DNA of 64,000 nt from Noviherbaspirillum sp. L7-7A (GTDB lineage Bacteria; Pseudomonadota; Gammaproteobacteria; Burkholderiales; Burkholderiaceae_D). This document shows, one piece after another, positions 34,854 to 43,199 of the stretch (positions are counted from its first letter, which is position 1; each line of letters opens with the position of its first letter). The notes below the pieces were generated by a model. It saw only the letters and a program-made list of their open reading frames with translations. It was not told the DNA's origin and ran no database searches. The DNA is taken from NCBI RefSeq assembly GCF_019052805.1, contig NZ_JAHQRJ010000001.1, forward strand, positions 434,001 to 498,000, in the 5' to 3' direction. The position numbers were made by a program, and so were the translations under genes.

Positions 34854-34881
34854 TTGTAATATCGATAAAAACTCCTATAAT
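34854..34881 (+). promoter_or_regulatory. Sigma-70 promoter for the TRAP binding-protein gene
   Basis: A perfect -10 box TATAAT (34876-34881) with TTGTAA 16 bases upstream (4 of 6 in the -35). It lies 50 bases before the dctP start. Confidence 0.6.
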
Positions 34882-34931
34882 CCGAAGCTTCTGTAACTTT
34901 TGGTTAATGTAGATTTAACCTTTGCGAGCCA

Positions 34932-35975
34932 ATGACCAAGCTAACAGTCTTCCTGTTGCCGCATCTTCGCCGCGTAATCGCGCTAGCTGCGATGGGCTTG
35001 GTCGGTCTTTTCCTTGCCGCACTATCCAGTCCTGTACATGCGGCAGCCACAGCGTCGATTGACATTGACCTGGCTACCGGTTACGCGGAAGATAACTTTC
35101 AGACGCGCAACATTCAACAGTTTGCGGAAGACGTGAAGCTAGCCACTGACGGACGCGTCAACATCCGCGTGCATTCAGGCGGCCGGCTCCTCAAGCCGGC
35201 GGAAATTTTTTCGGGAGTGCGTGAAGGTCGTGCGGAAGCAGGTGAAGTCATCATGTCCAGCCTTGAAAAAGAGGAGCTACTCTTTGGCTTGGATTCACTT
35301 CCTTTCATTGTGTCAGGCTATGAAGACGCCAGGCGCATGTGGCAGGCCTCGCGTCCGGCGGTTGAAAAGGCTCTGGAAAAGCGTGGGTTGGTTGTTTTGT
35401 ATGCTGTGCCATGGCCTCCGCAAAATCTCTATTCCACCGAGGAGGTGAGCACGATTCGCGATTTCAGCGGACGTGCCATGCGAGTCTATAACCCTACTAC
35501 GCAGCGTATTGCCGAGCTGATCGGCGCAAGACCGGTGACGGTGCAAGTACTTGACCTGGCGAAAGCCATTTCTGCCAAGCGGGTGGAATTAATGCTGACT
35601 TCGAGTTGGACAGGCGTAGATACCAAAGCTTGGCGGGTAATGAATCACTACTACAAGGTAAACGCCTGGTTTCCGAAAAACATGGTTTTCCTTAGGGCGG
35701 ATACGCTTTCGAGGATATCCGACGCCGACCGCAAGGTAGTAATGGATGCAGCCCGTGTGGCGGAGGCCAGAGGCTGGCAGCTCAGCCAGGAAAGTGACCA
35801 GATTTACGAAAGGCAGTTGACTTCTAATCACGTAAAGGTATTTGGCATGGATTTCATGATCCGTAGCTACCTTGATCGAATAGGTGAAATCGTGGCACGC
35901 GAATGGCTAAAGAAGGCCGGCGTGACAGAACTTCAGGTACTGCTGAAATACACGACCGATAGATCAATTAAATAA
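34932..35975 (+). CDS. dctP: TRAP transporter substrate-binding protein (DctP family)
   Basis: A 347-residue periplasmic protein. The signal peptide is long (about residues 1-37, ending VHA). The mature part shows DctP features: DNFQTRNIQQFAEDVKLATDGRVNIRVHSGG, the substrate Arg in DFSGRAMRVYNPTTQRIAELIGARPVTVQ and LTSSWTGVDTKAWRV. TRAP systems need DctQ and DctM membrane subunits; neither is nearby, and the following genes are an ABC importer. Its function as a lone binding protein is open. It begins the stretch with lower GC and AT-rich codons. Confidence 0.85.
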   Translation: MTKLTVFLLPHLRRVIALAAMGLVGLFLAALSSPVHAAATASIDIDLATGYAEDNFQTRNIQQFAEDVKLATDGRVNIRVHSGGRLLKPAEIFSGVREGRAEAGEVIMSSLEKEELLFGLDSLPFIVSGYEDARRMWQASRPAVEKALEKRGLVVLYAVPWPPQNLYSTEEVSTIRDFSGRAMRVYNPTTQRIAELIGARPVTVQVLDLAKAISAKRVELMLTSSWTGVDTKAWRVMNHYYKVNAWFPKNMVFLRADTLSRISDADRKVVMDAARVAEARGWQLSQESDQIYERQLTSNHVKVFGMDFMIRSYLDRIGEIVAREWLKKAGVTELQVLLKYTTDRSIK

Positions 35976-36313
35976 GTCATTGCAGGCGCGCAAAACTCTC
36001 GATAGCAGTGTTGATTTCCTTGCTACAAGGATAATAGGAAGAACTGTTTCTCCACTTTGTAAGCAGATGGCAGATCCATGACATTGCTTGATGCTTTCCA
36101 AGACACTGTGAAAACGGATCAGGCACGACGGTAAGAGAATTTCGGCAGGCACATCCTCACGGAAAACATCGAACCGAGCATCGACCGACAAGCAATAAGT
36201 CCAAAAAACTACTTAGTACGCACCAAATCAGCATTCGTTGTACCAGCAACTTGTTTGAAATATTGTTCTTTTTGCATTATTAGATGGTTTTACATATTTA
36301 AAGGAGATGCTCG
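35976..36313. other. Intergenic region upstream of the LIV-type importer
   Basis: No gene seen. A candidate promoter, TTGAAA (36255-36260) and TATTAG (36278-36283) with 17 bases between, lies 30 bases before the binding-protein start, and AAGGAGA (36300-36306) is its ribosome site. Confidence 0.5.
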
Positions 36314-37579
36314 ATGCAATTTTCATTGAACGCCTTAACGAGAACTGCATGTTTCTTAACTGCCTTTGCCGCCAGCACCTTGGCCATGGCGCAGCAAGAA
36401 ATCAAAATTGGTGTTCTCTATCCTCTGACCGGCGCTGCAGCATCGACCGGGGCAGAACTTAAAGGAGCCCTCGAACTGGCTGCTGACATTGTTAACAACG
36501 GAGCCAAGGATATTCCAGAATTACCTTTTTCCGGTGGAGGCGGCCTACCTAACCTAAAGGGCGCAAAAATCAAGCTGGTATTTGCAGACCACCAAGGTAA
36601 TCCGCAAATCGGCGCAACCGAGACAGAGCGACTGATAACGCAGGAAAAAGTTGTTGCGGTGGTTGGCGCTTATTTCAGCAATGTGACCGCGACATCCAGC
36701 CAGGTCGCAGAAAGATACAAGGTTCCTTATCTGAACCCCGATTCGTCATCAACATCTCTGACGGCAAGAAATTTTAAATGGTTTTATCGCATCACTCCCC
36801 ACGATGACCTGTTTGTTTACAATTTCTTCGAATTCTTTAAAGATCTGGAAGCCAAAAAAGCAATAAAAGTAGGCCAGATCGCGCTTTTTAACGAAAATAC
36901 GTTGTGGGGTAACGAAACCGCAAAGCTAGAGAATAAGCTTGCCGAGGAGCGTGGAGTTAATGTTGTAAAGTCAATATCGTACCCTGCAAAGAGCACGCAA
37001 TTGACATCTGAAATTCAAAGTCTGAAGTCCGGGAAGCCACAGGTTGTATTACAGTCTTCTTATCTGGGAGATGCAATTCTGGCGATGAAAACTTATAAAG
37101 AGCTTAATTTTTCGCCAGATATGATTCTGGCCAATAATGCCGGTTTCACCGATACAGAATTCATTCGGACTTTAGGGCAGGATGCCGACCATATCATCAC
37201 TCGGGAAGTATGGTCATTAGATCTGGCGAAAAGCAAACCGCTTATTGGGCAGGTTAACGAGCTATTTCGCAGCCGTTACAAAGTCAATTTCACTGGCAAT
37301 TCTTCTCGCACTTTTACCGGGTTGCTAACCCTCGCTGATGCTATCAATCGTGCAGGTTCCACAGAGCCGGAGGCAATCAGGAAAGCACTCTCGGAAACCA
37401 ATATTGACGGCAAAAATACCATTATGCCTTGGAAGGGCATAAAGTTTGATCAGCAAGGTCAGAATACCCTCGGATCGGGCATTCTAGTACAGATTGTCAA
37501 TGGAAAATATCATACGATCTGGCCTTTTAATTTGGCAACACGCGACGTCATCTGGCCCATGCCTAAATGGGTGCAATGA
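36314..37579 (+). CDS. ABC transporter substrate-binding protein, branched-chain amino-acid type
   Basis: A 421-residue periplasmic binding protein of the LivJ/AmiC class. Signal peptide at residues 1-26 (ending AMA). The mature start EIKIGVLYPLTGAAASTGAELKGALELAADIVNN is typical. The insert with ELPFSGGGGLPNLKGAKI is common in binding proteins for amino-acid-like or amide substrates rather than Leu/Ile/Val themselves. A binding-protein gene starting a five-gene operon; the ligand is unknown. The C-terminal enzyme of the operon hints at a glutamate- or pyroglutamate-like ligand. Confidence 0.9.
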   Translation: MQFSLNALTRTACFLTAFAASTLAMAQQEIKIGVLYPLTGAAASTGAELKGALELAADIVNNGAKDIPELPFSGGGGLPNLKGAKIKLVFADHQGNPQIGATETERLITQEKVVAVVGAYFSNVTATSSQVAERYKVPYLNPDSSSTSLTARNFKWFYRITPHDDLFVYNFFEFFKDLEAKKAIKVGQIALFNENTLWGNETAKLENKLAEERGVNVVKSISYPAKSTQLTSEIQSLKSGKPQVVLQSSYLGDAILAMKTYKELNFSPDMILANNAGFTDTEFIRTLGQDADHIITREVWSLDLAKSKPLIGQVNELFRSRYKVNFTGNSSRTFTGLLTLADAINRAGSTEPEAIRKALSETNIDGKNTIMPWKGIKFDQQGQNTLGSGILVQIVNGKYHTIWPFNLATRDVIWPMPKWVQ

Positions 37580-37691
37580 ATAGATCTTGATTATTGGGAA
37601 TTGCAGTGCCGCCTTGACGCTTGGGTAAAAGACGTCGAGGTGACGCTTGCTCTCTATGTACCGTTACCAGATCGCTTTGCCAGGAGTTTAA

Positions 37692-38558
37692 ATGACGTCA
37701 GAAATTATCATCCAGACTCTCGCTTCAGGGCTACTAATTGGCCTGATCTATGCACTAATTGCGATAGGTTTAACGCTTATTTTCGGTGTGATGGATATCG
37801 TGAATTTTTCACACGGCGAATTTTTGATGCTGGGTATGTATTGCAGCTTTTGGCTCTATGCGATTTATCATCTGGATCCGCTTTACACTCTCCCTCTCAC
37901 CGCAATACTCCTTTTTGGTGTGGGAGCGATCGTCTATAGAGTGGTGATCAAGAAAATTATAGATGCTCCCATGCTTTCCCAGATTTTTACTACCTTTGGC
38001 TTGATGATTCTATTTAGAGGTCTGGCACAATTCTTATGGAAACCTGATTTTAGGACAGTTGGAAATTCCGTCGTTAGTGGCACTGTATCTCTATCTGGAA
38101 TTCAAATTGGCTTGCCCCAGCTTACTGCGGGGGTGGGCGCAATTTTAGTTACCCTCGGGATTTACTTGTTTTTGACCAAAACAAGAACAGGTGCAGCGTT
38201 GGAAGCCACTGCGGCTGATAAAGAAGCAGCGCGGTTGATGGGAATAGATTCACAGCGCATGTTTACGCTGGCTTGGGGCGTAGGAGCTGCATGTGCAGGC
38301 GTCGCTGGCGGCTTACTTTCCACTTTCTTTCCAATTTTTCCTGAAATCGGTGCTAACTTTATTTTAACTGCTTTCGTTGTAGTGAACCTCGGCGGCTTTG
38401 GAAGTGTTGTAGGTGCCTTGATCGCCGGTATTTTGGTTGGCGTGATTGAAGTTATGGGCGGATTTTTTCTTGGTCCGCAATACAAGATGGGAATAGTGCT
38501 CTGTTTGTTCCTTGCAGTGTTAATGTTCCGACCACAAGGTCTAATGGGAAAAGTTTAA
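37692..38558 (+). CDS. LivH-type ABC permease
   Basis: A 288-residue inner-membrane permease of the branched-chain amino-acid family. It begins IIQTLASGLLIGLIYALIAIGLTLIFGVMDIVNFSHGEFLMLG, the canonical LivH N-terminus, and has about eight membrane helices. The EAA-like loop EAAR near residue 182 (DKEAARLMGIDSQRMF) contacts the ATPases. The start ATG follows a CCAGGAG ribosome site. Second gene of the operon; 112 bases separate it from the binding protein. Confidence 0.9.
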   Translation: MTSEIIIQTLASGLLIGLIYALIAIGLTLIFGVMDIVNFSHGEFLMLGMYCSFWLYAIYHLDPLYTLPLTAILLFGVGAIVYRVVIKKIIDAPMLSQIFTTFGLMILFRGLAQFLWKPDFRTVGNSVVSGTVSLSGIQIGLPQLTAGVGAILVTLGIYLFLTKTRTGAALEATAADKEAARLMGIDSQRMFTLAWGVGAACAGVAGGLLSTFFPIFPEIGANFILTAFVVVNLGGFGSVVGALIAGILVGVIEVMGGFFLGPQYKMGIVLCLFLAVLMFRPQGLMGKV

Positions 38559-38586
38559 ACAGTCTATAAAGGCCTCAGGGAGAAAT

Positions 38587-39627
38587 ATGAATCAGTTGAA
38601 TCAACAACCGGTCTTTAGCACTGCTTATGGATCAGCAGGGTATAAATGGCCTACACGTCTTGCCCTGCTGTTTTTGCTCGGTGTAGTAATTTTTTTTCCG
38701 TTTTTTGAAAAATCGCCGTCGCATCAGAACTTCGTCATCTTGGTACTCATGGCCGCGCAGCTTGGTGTGGCATGGAATATCATTGGGGGGTATGCTGGGC
38801 AAATTTCATTAGGTCAGGTCGCATTCTATGGACTCGGTGCCTATACTTCCACTCTATTATTTACGAAACTGGGTATCAACCCGTGGGTTTCCATTCCCCT
38901 TGGTGGGCTGTTGGCTGCATCCATTAGCTTGGCTGTTGGCTGGTCCTGTTTTCGCTTAAAAGGACATTATTTTGCAATGGCGACCATAGCTGTTGCTGAA
39001 ATTATCCAAATTGTCTTCACTAATTGGGAATTTGCGGGTGCTGCAGTCGGTCTTAATTTGCCTATGGAAGGCGGGTGGAAATTTCTGATCTTTGCGGAAA
39101 AGGAACCTTATTATTATCTTGCTTTGGGTTTGTTGTTGCTGACATTGGCAGTTAATTATGCAATTGAAAAAAGCTATCTTGGTTATTATTTGCGTGCAAT
39201 AAAGGACGAGCCAGATGCGGCTCAAAGTTTGGGCGTTAACCTTAGTCTGTACAAACAAATCGCATTTGCCATCAGCAGTTTTTTTACTGCATTAGGTGGC
39301 AGCTTGTATGCACATAAAGAACTCTATATCGACCCGGCATCAGTTTTGCACACTGGCCTTTCCATAAAAATGGCGTTGGTATCGATTCTCGGAGGGGTTG
39401 GCACATTATCAGGACCTGTCATTGGCGCGGCAGTTCTTACCCTTATCGAGGAAGGTACGCGCATGCTGTTTGGCGGCTCTGGAAAAGGAACGGACCTTGT
39501 AATTTACGCTGCTTTAATCGTGGTTGTTGCCGTCTACTATCCATCTGGAGTTGTCGGATGGGTCCGTCGTTTCCTATCCAGACGTACTGCAATCCGCCAG
39601 ACTCGGCTGGAAGGGAGGGGCATATGA
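38587..39627 (+). CDS. LivM-type ABC permease
   Basis: A 346-residue inner-membrane permease, partner of the LivH-type protein. Conserved parts are LGVAWNIIGGYAGQISLGQVAFYGLGAYTS and the loop AIKDEPDAAQSLGVNLSLYKQIAFAISSF. The end overlaps the start of the LivG-type ATPase gene by 4 bases. Intact. Confidence 0.9.
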   Translation: MNQLNQQPVFSTAYGSAGYKWPTRLALLFLLGVVIFFPFFEKSPSHQNFVILVLMAAQLGVAWNIIGGYAGQISLGQVAFYGLGAYTSTLLFTKLGINPWVSIPLGGLLAASISLAVGWSCFRLKGHYFAMATIAVAEIIQIVFTNWEFAGAAVGLNLPMEGGWKFLIFAEKEPYYYLALGLLLLTLAVNYAIEKSYLGYYLRAIKDEPDAAQSLGVNLSLYKQIAFAISSFFTALGGSLYAHKELYIDPASVLHTGLSIKMALVSILGGVGTLSGPVIGAAVLTLIEEGTRMLFGGSGKGTDLVIYAALIVVVAVYYPSGVVGWVRRFLSRRTAIRQTRLEGRGI

Positions 39628-40337
39628 CTCTTCTCCGCGTGGAAAAAGTGTCGAAGCGTTTCGGGGGGATCTGCGCCAATGAAGATATCTCATTTGACAT
39701 GGATGCTGGGCAGATCGTCGGATTGATAGGGCCAAATGGCGCTGGCAAAACCACAATGTTCAATTGCATCGCTGGCTATGCTCATCCAACTGCAGGAAAA
39801 ATCTGGCTGAACGGGACCGAAGTCAGTGGTTTGCGGCCGGATCAATGCGCTCGCATGGGCATAGGCCGTACCTTTCAGGTGGCACGCACTTTTCACAGTA
39901 TGAGTGCACTGGAAAATGTAATCGTCGGTGCGGTACTGGAAAACAGAAATGTATCCGTTGCAAAGGAGCATGGCTGGCAATTGCTGGAACTGGTCAGTCT
40001 TTCGAGATTTGCTGATAAGCCAGCCTCCAGCATGACGATTAGCGAACAAAGACGGCTAGCTGTCGCTCGATCGTTAGCAATCAAGCCACAACTCCTGTTA
40101 ATGGACGAAGTGATGGCTGGCCTTAATCCTTCTGAAGTAAAGGAGATGGTGGATACCGTAAAGAAGATCCGGAGTCAGGGCATATCTTGTCTGATTGTTG
40201 AACATGTTCTTGAAGGGATCATGCCGATTGCCGACAAAATTGTTGTTCTGGATTACGGAAGAAAAATCGCTGAAGGACCGCCGCAGGTTGTATCAAATGA
40301 TCCAGTAGTTATCTCAGCTTATCTGGGGGACGAATAA
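39624..40337 (+). CDS. LivG-type ABC ATPase with a non-standard signature
   Basis: A 237-residue ATPase. Walker A GPNGAGKTT is at 36-44, Walker B is LLLMDE and the switch His lies in IVEHVLEG. The ABC signature, usually LSYGQ or LAYGQ in LivG proteins, reads MTISEQRRLAVAR here, with Glu at the Gly position. A sub-branch of branched-chain type ATPases with DEVMAGL after Walker B shows such changes, so this is probably a family trait rather than decay. It is overlapped by livM at the start and its stop touches the livF start. Confidence 0.88.
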   Translation: MTLLRVEKVSKRFGGICANEDISFDMDAGQIVGLIGPNGAGKTTMFNCIAGYAHPTAGKIWLNGTEVSGLRPDQCARMGIGRTFQVARTFHSMSALENVIVGAVLENRNVSVAKEHGWQLLELVSLSRFADKPASSMTISEQRRLAVARSLAIKPQLLLMDEVMAGLNPSEVKEMVDTVKKIRSQGISCLIVEHVLEGIMPIADKIVVLDYGRKIAEGPPQVVSNDPVVISAYLGDE

Positions 40338-41041
40338 TGCTCCAGCTTCGGAATTTAAAAGTGAGTTATGACGGGGTTCTTGCTGTCTCCAAGGTGGATC
40401 TCGATGTGCGCGCAGGTAGTATCGTCGCCCTTGTTGGCGGGAATGGCAACGGAAAATCAACAACGCTGAGAGCAGTTGCCGGCTTAAACGCAGTTGACCA
40501 TGGCTCGATCTTTTTTAAAGGTGAAGATATAGCAAAAGTTCCTGCACATAAGCGTGTAGGGCTTGGGCTGTCGCTTGTCCCGGAGGGGCGGCGAATTTTT
40601 GCAAGACTGACTGTTGAGCGGAACCTGGAATTGGGTGCTTACAGCAGGAGCAATAAGGACGAGATTGCAGAGTCCATCGATACGATGTACAACCTTTTTC
40701 CAATTCTTAAACAGCGGCGCACGCAGTTGGCAGGAACAATGAGTGGCGGCGAGCAGCAAATGCTTGCCATTAGCCGTGGACTCATGGCCAAGCCCGAGAT
40801 GCTGTTGCTGGATGAGCCGTCCTGGGGGATTGCGCCCAAGTTTGTCACCAAGGTGCTCGATACCATACAACTGATTAACGCTCAGGGCGTTTCCATACTT
40901 CTAGTTGAGCAGAGTTTGCACAAGGCGTTGGCAATTGCGCATTACGGTTACGTAATTCAGACCGGGCGCATCGTCATGGAAGGCACTGGAGAGAAATTGT
41001 TGAATGATCCTGATATCAAGAAAGCTTATCTCGGACTATGA
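40337..41041 (+). CDS. LivF-type ABC ATPase
   Basis: A 234-residue ATPase. Walker A GGNGNGKST, signature MSGGEQQMLAISR and Walker B LLLDEPS are all present, and the D-loop reads SWGIAP. It pairs with the LivG-type subunit, which has a weakened signature, so the two nucleotide sites are probably unequal. Its ATG shares one base with the livG stop, and its stop overlaps the next gene as ATGA. Confidence 0.9.
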   Translation: MLQLRNLKVSYDGVLAVSKVDLDVRAGSIVALVGGNGNGKSTTLRAVAGLNAVDHGSIFFKGEDIAKVPAHKRVGLGLSLVPEGRRIFARLTVERNLELGAYSRSNKDEIAESIDTMYNLFPILKQRRTQLAGTMSGGEQQMLAISRGLMAKPEMLLLDEPSWGIAPKFVTKVLDTIQLINAQGVSILLVEQSLHKALAIAHYGYVIQTGRIVMEGTGEKLLNDPDIKKAYLGL

Positions 41042-41823
41042 ACACTTCCCTTCAGAATTTCACGCCGGCAGAAATCCGGGCGCTATGTCGGGCTGGCGCC
41101 TTTTCAGGCCAAACTGCAGGGTTGGCAGATGGCCACGTGCAGGCAAACTTGATGATTGTGCCAGCCGAATATGCCTTTGATTTTCTTCTATTTTGCCAAC
41201 GCAATCCCAAGCCTTGCCCGCTGGTGGAAGTGTTGGAGCCAGGCTGCTTCACGCCAGCATGTGCGGAAGGGGGCGACCTGCGCACGGATCTTCCTGGGTA
41301 CTGTGTTTACAGGAATGGCGTGCTTACTGAAAAAACGGAAGATATCCAGTCCCATTGGCGGGATGACTTGGTCGGCTTTATATTGGGGTGCAGCTTCTCA
41401 TTCGAAAACGCGCTGATGCGTGAAGGAATTGCACTACGCCATGTCGAGCAGCAAAAAAATGTCGCAATGTATAAAACGAATCTGGCATGTCATTCAGCGG
41501 GGCGCATGCGGGGAAACATGGTTGTAAGCATGCGTCCGATAAAGGCTTCGGAAGCCGCACGCGCTGTCCAGATTACTGCCCGCTATCCTCGTGTGCACGG
41601 TGCTCCTGTCCATATCGGTTTTCCGCAAGGGCTGGGAATTGCCGATTTGTCAAAACCTGATTTTGGTGATCCGGTCCACTTGATGGAGGATGAATTGCCA
41701 TTGTTTTGGGCATGTGGTGTCACGCCGCAATATATTGCCGAATTGAGCAAGTTACCTTTCTGCCTTACTCATTCGCCTGGAAAGATGCTAGTAACTGATT
41801 TAAAAAATGAAGAGTTTGTTTGA
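41038..41823 (+). CDS. D-glutamate cyclase-like protein (DUF1445, putative hydro-lyase)
   Basis: A 261-residue member of the DUF1445/YcsI family. Diagnostic motifs are GLADGHVQANLMIVPAEYAFDFLLFCQRNPKPCPLVEV (29-66), DLRTDLPGYCVYRNG, the CSFSFENALMREGI segment (118-131) and PVHIGFPQGLGIADL. Mammalian relatives (DGLUCY) make 5-oxo-D-proline from D-glutamate; bacterial ones are annotated as putative hydro-lyases. Its start overlaps livF by 4 bases, so it belongs to the importer operon and likely acts on what is imported. D-glutamate or 5-oxoproline uptake is a reasonable guess. Confidence 0.85.
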   Translation: MNTSLQNFTPAEIRALCRAGAFSGQTAGLADGHVQANLMIVPAEYAFDFLLFCQRNPKPCPLVEVLEPGCFTPACAEGGDLRTDLPGYCVYRNGVLTEKTEDIQSHWRDDLVGFILGCSFSFENALMREGIALRHVEQQKNVAMYKTNLACHSAGRMRGNMVVSMRPIKASEAARAVQITARYPRVHGAPVHIGFPQGLGIADLSKPDFGDPVHLMEDELPLFWACGVTPQYIAELSKLPFCLTHSPGKMLVTDLKNEEFV

Positions 41824-42671
41824 TTTCATCGTGTCTGCTTGTTCTCTTTCGTTCCCATTGGTGCCTTATTCACAAACCAAAAATGCTGCAAGCTCTTGCG
41901 GGCATCTGACAACCTCTACTGGCCAGATGCTCGCATTGTCTTTGCATTACCTCACCGTAATGCTTAACATTTCACTTTACATGCCATTGCTACATTGGCC
42001 TGATTCATGACGCAAGGCCAAGCTTCAGCATTAAGTTTGTTATACGCAGCATGGACGCTGCCTTCTGAACCTGGACCGGCTTGAACGGGCGCTTTTGCTT
42101 ATGCTGATCCTTGCCTGTCAAGACGCAGGAATATCCGTGCTTTGGCTTGATTTCACCCTATCCGATTTAGTCCTACCCATCTGCGCTGTACCTGATGAAC
42201 ATAACGTGAATCGATCTGCCTAGGCAGGATCGAAGCACACGATGCCAGGCGAACCCATTCATCCCGGCAGGCACCTGTGCTGCTCGGATTCTTGGATACA
42301 GCTTTGCTGGATAAAAACCCTGGTTCTTTGCTGGTAGTTCATGACCTGTCAATACTAAGACGTAAGGCAGTCGCATTAGCCGGATGGATTAGCCGGATAG
42401 TTAAGCCGCAGGCGGCAGCATTCCGATCCGAGGGATGCATTGTGACGGAGAGGAAACGCTGAAAAAATAGGAAAAGGAGACGCTACGGGAATACAGGGAA
42501 AGCCATTCAGCATGGAAAAAACAGCGCTTTATTTCATGCATGCAGCATGTGAACGCAGGATGATATTCTCCTTATTAACATAGGGCTTGCCAGTAACCCG
42601 GAGCTTCGTTGTTCGGCATAGTCGTTGCCGTTTATTAAAGCAATGAACAATGACAAACAAATCACGCCATA
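41824..42671. other. Long gene-free stretch after the LIV-type operon
   Basis: About 850 bases without a convincing gene on either strand; short open frames have no recognisable family. It holds a tandem 13-base repeat at 42375-42400 (ATTAGCCGGATGG then ATTAGCCGGATAG) and an imperfect palindrome around TGCCTAGGCA at 42211-42233. The stretch may be eroded coding sequence at the edge of the lower-GC segment. Confidence 0.5.
42375..42400. repeat. Two tandem copies of a 13-base unit
   Basis: ATTAGCCGGATGG is followed immediately by ATTAGCCGGATAG, which differs at one base. Confidence 0.75.
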
Positions 42672-43199
42672 TCAGCTGGCGCGCCAGAGACTAAACAGAA
42701 GCAATGTATAAAACGCTGCGACGATGTCATCCCACATTACGCCAAAGCCGCCCTTGATTTGCCTGTCGAAGTATCGGATGGGTGGTGGCTTGACCATGTC
42801 AAAGAAACGGAAACACAGGAAAGCTGCGCACTGGGTAGCGAGATCGCCTGGCATCAGGAAAAGCAGGACTAGCCAGAAAGCAATGATTTCATCCCAGACC
42901 ATGCTGCCATGATCCGCAACACCCATATCGCGCCCGGTACGGTCGCAGGCCCAGATCCCGATGATGAAACCCGCAAGTATGGCAATGGCCCAGAACAGCG
43001 GGGTAAAGACGGCGGGCCAGAGACCGGTTGGTACAGCGAACAAGGCCCAGCCCATCAGCGTACCGGCCGTGCCAGGCATCACGGGGGACAAGCCGCTGCC
43101 AAATCCCTGCGCCAGCCAATGTGCGGGATGGGCGAGCATGAACTGCGCCAGAGCGGCAGTGGACTTCAAGCTGACTGTCGGGCGCATGGATTCAATCAC
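42672..43199 (-). CDS. pgpA: Phosphatidylglycerophosphatase A
   Basis: A 175-residue membrane phosphatase for phosphatidylglycerol synthesis. Characteristic motifs are QGFGSGLSPVMPGTAGTLMGW (32-52), DHGSMVWDEIIAFWLVL (96-112) and the C-terminal GGFGVMWDDIVAA with the acidic metal-binding residues. About three or four helices are visible. The GTG start at 43199 overlaps the thiL stop as GTGA, so the pair is co-translated; an in-frame ATG four codons later is an alternative. The thiL-pgpA order is widespread. Confidence 0.94.
   Translation of the reverse strand: MIESMRPTVSLKSTAALAQFMLAHPAHWLAQGFGSGLSPVMPGTAGTLMGWALFAVPTGLWPAVFTPLFWAIAILAGFIIGIWACDRTGRDMGVADHGSMVWDEIIAFWLVLLFLMPGDLATQCAAFLCFRFFDMVKPPPIRYFDRQIKGGFGVMWDDIVAAFYTLLLFSLWRAS

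Noticed and set aside
41807-42010. A 67-residue open frame overlapping the end of the DUF1445 gene
   Set aside because: Overlaps a solid gene and has no recognisable feature besides chance hydrophobicity.
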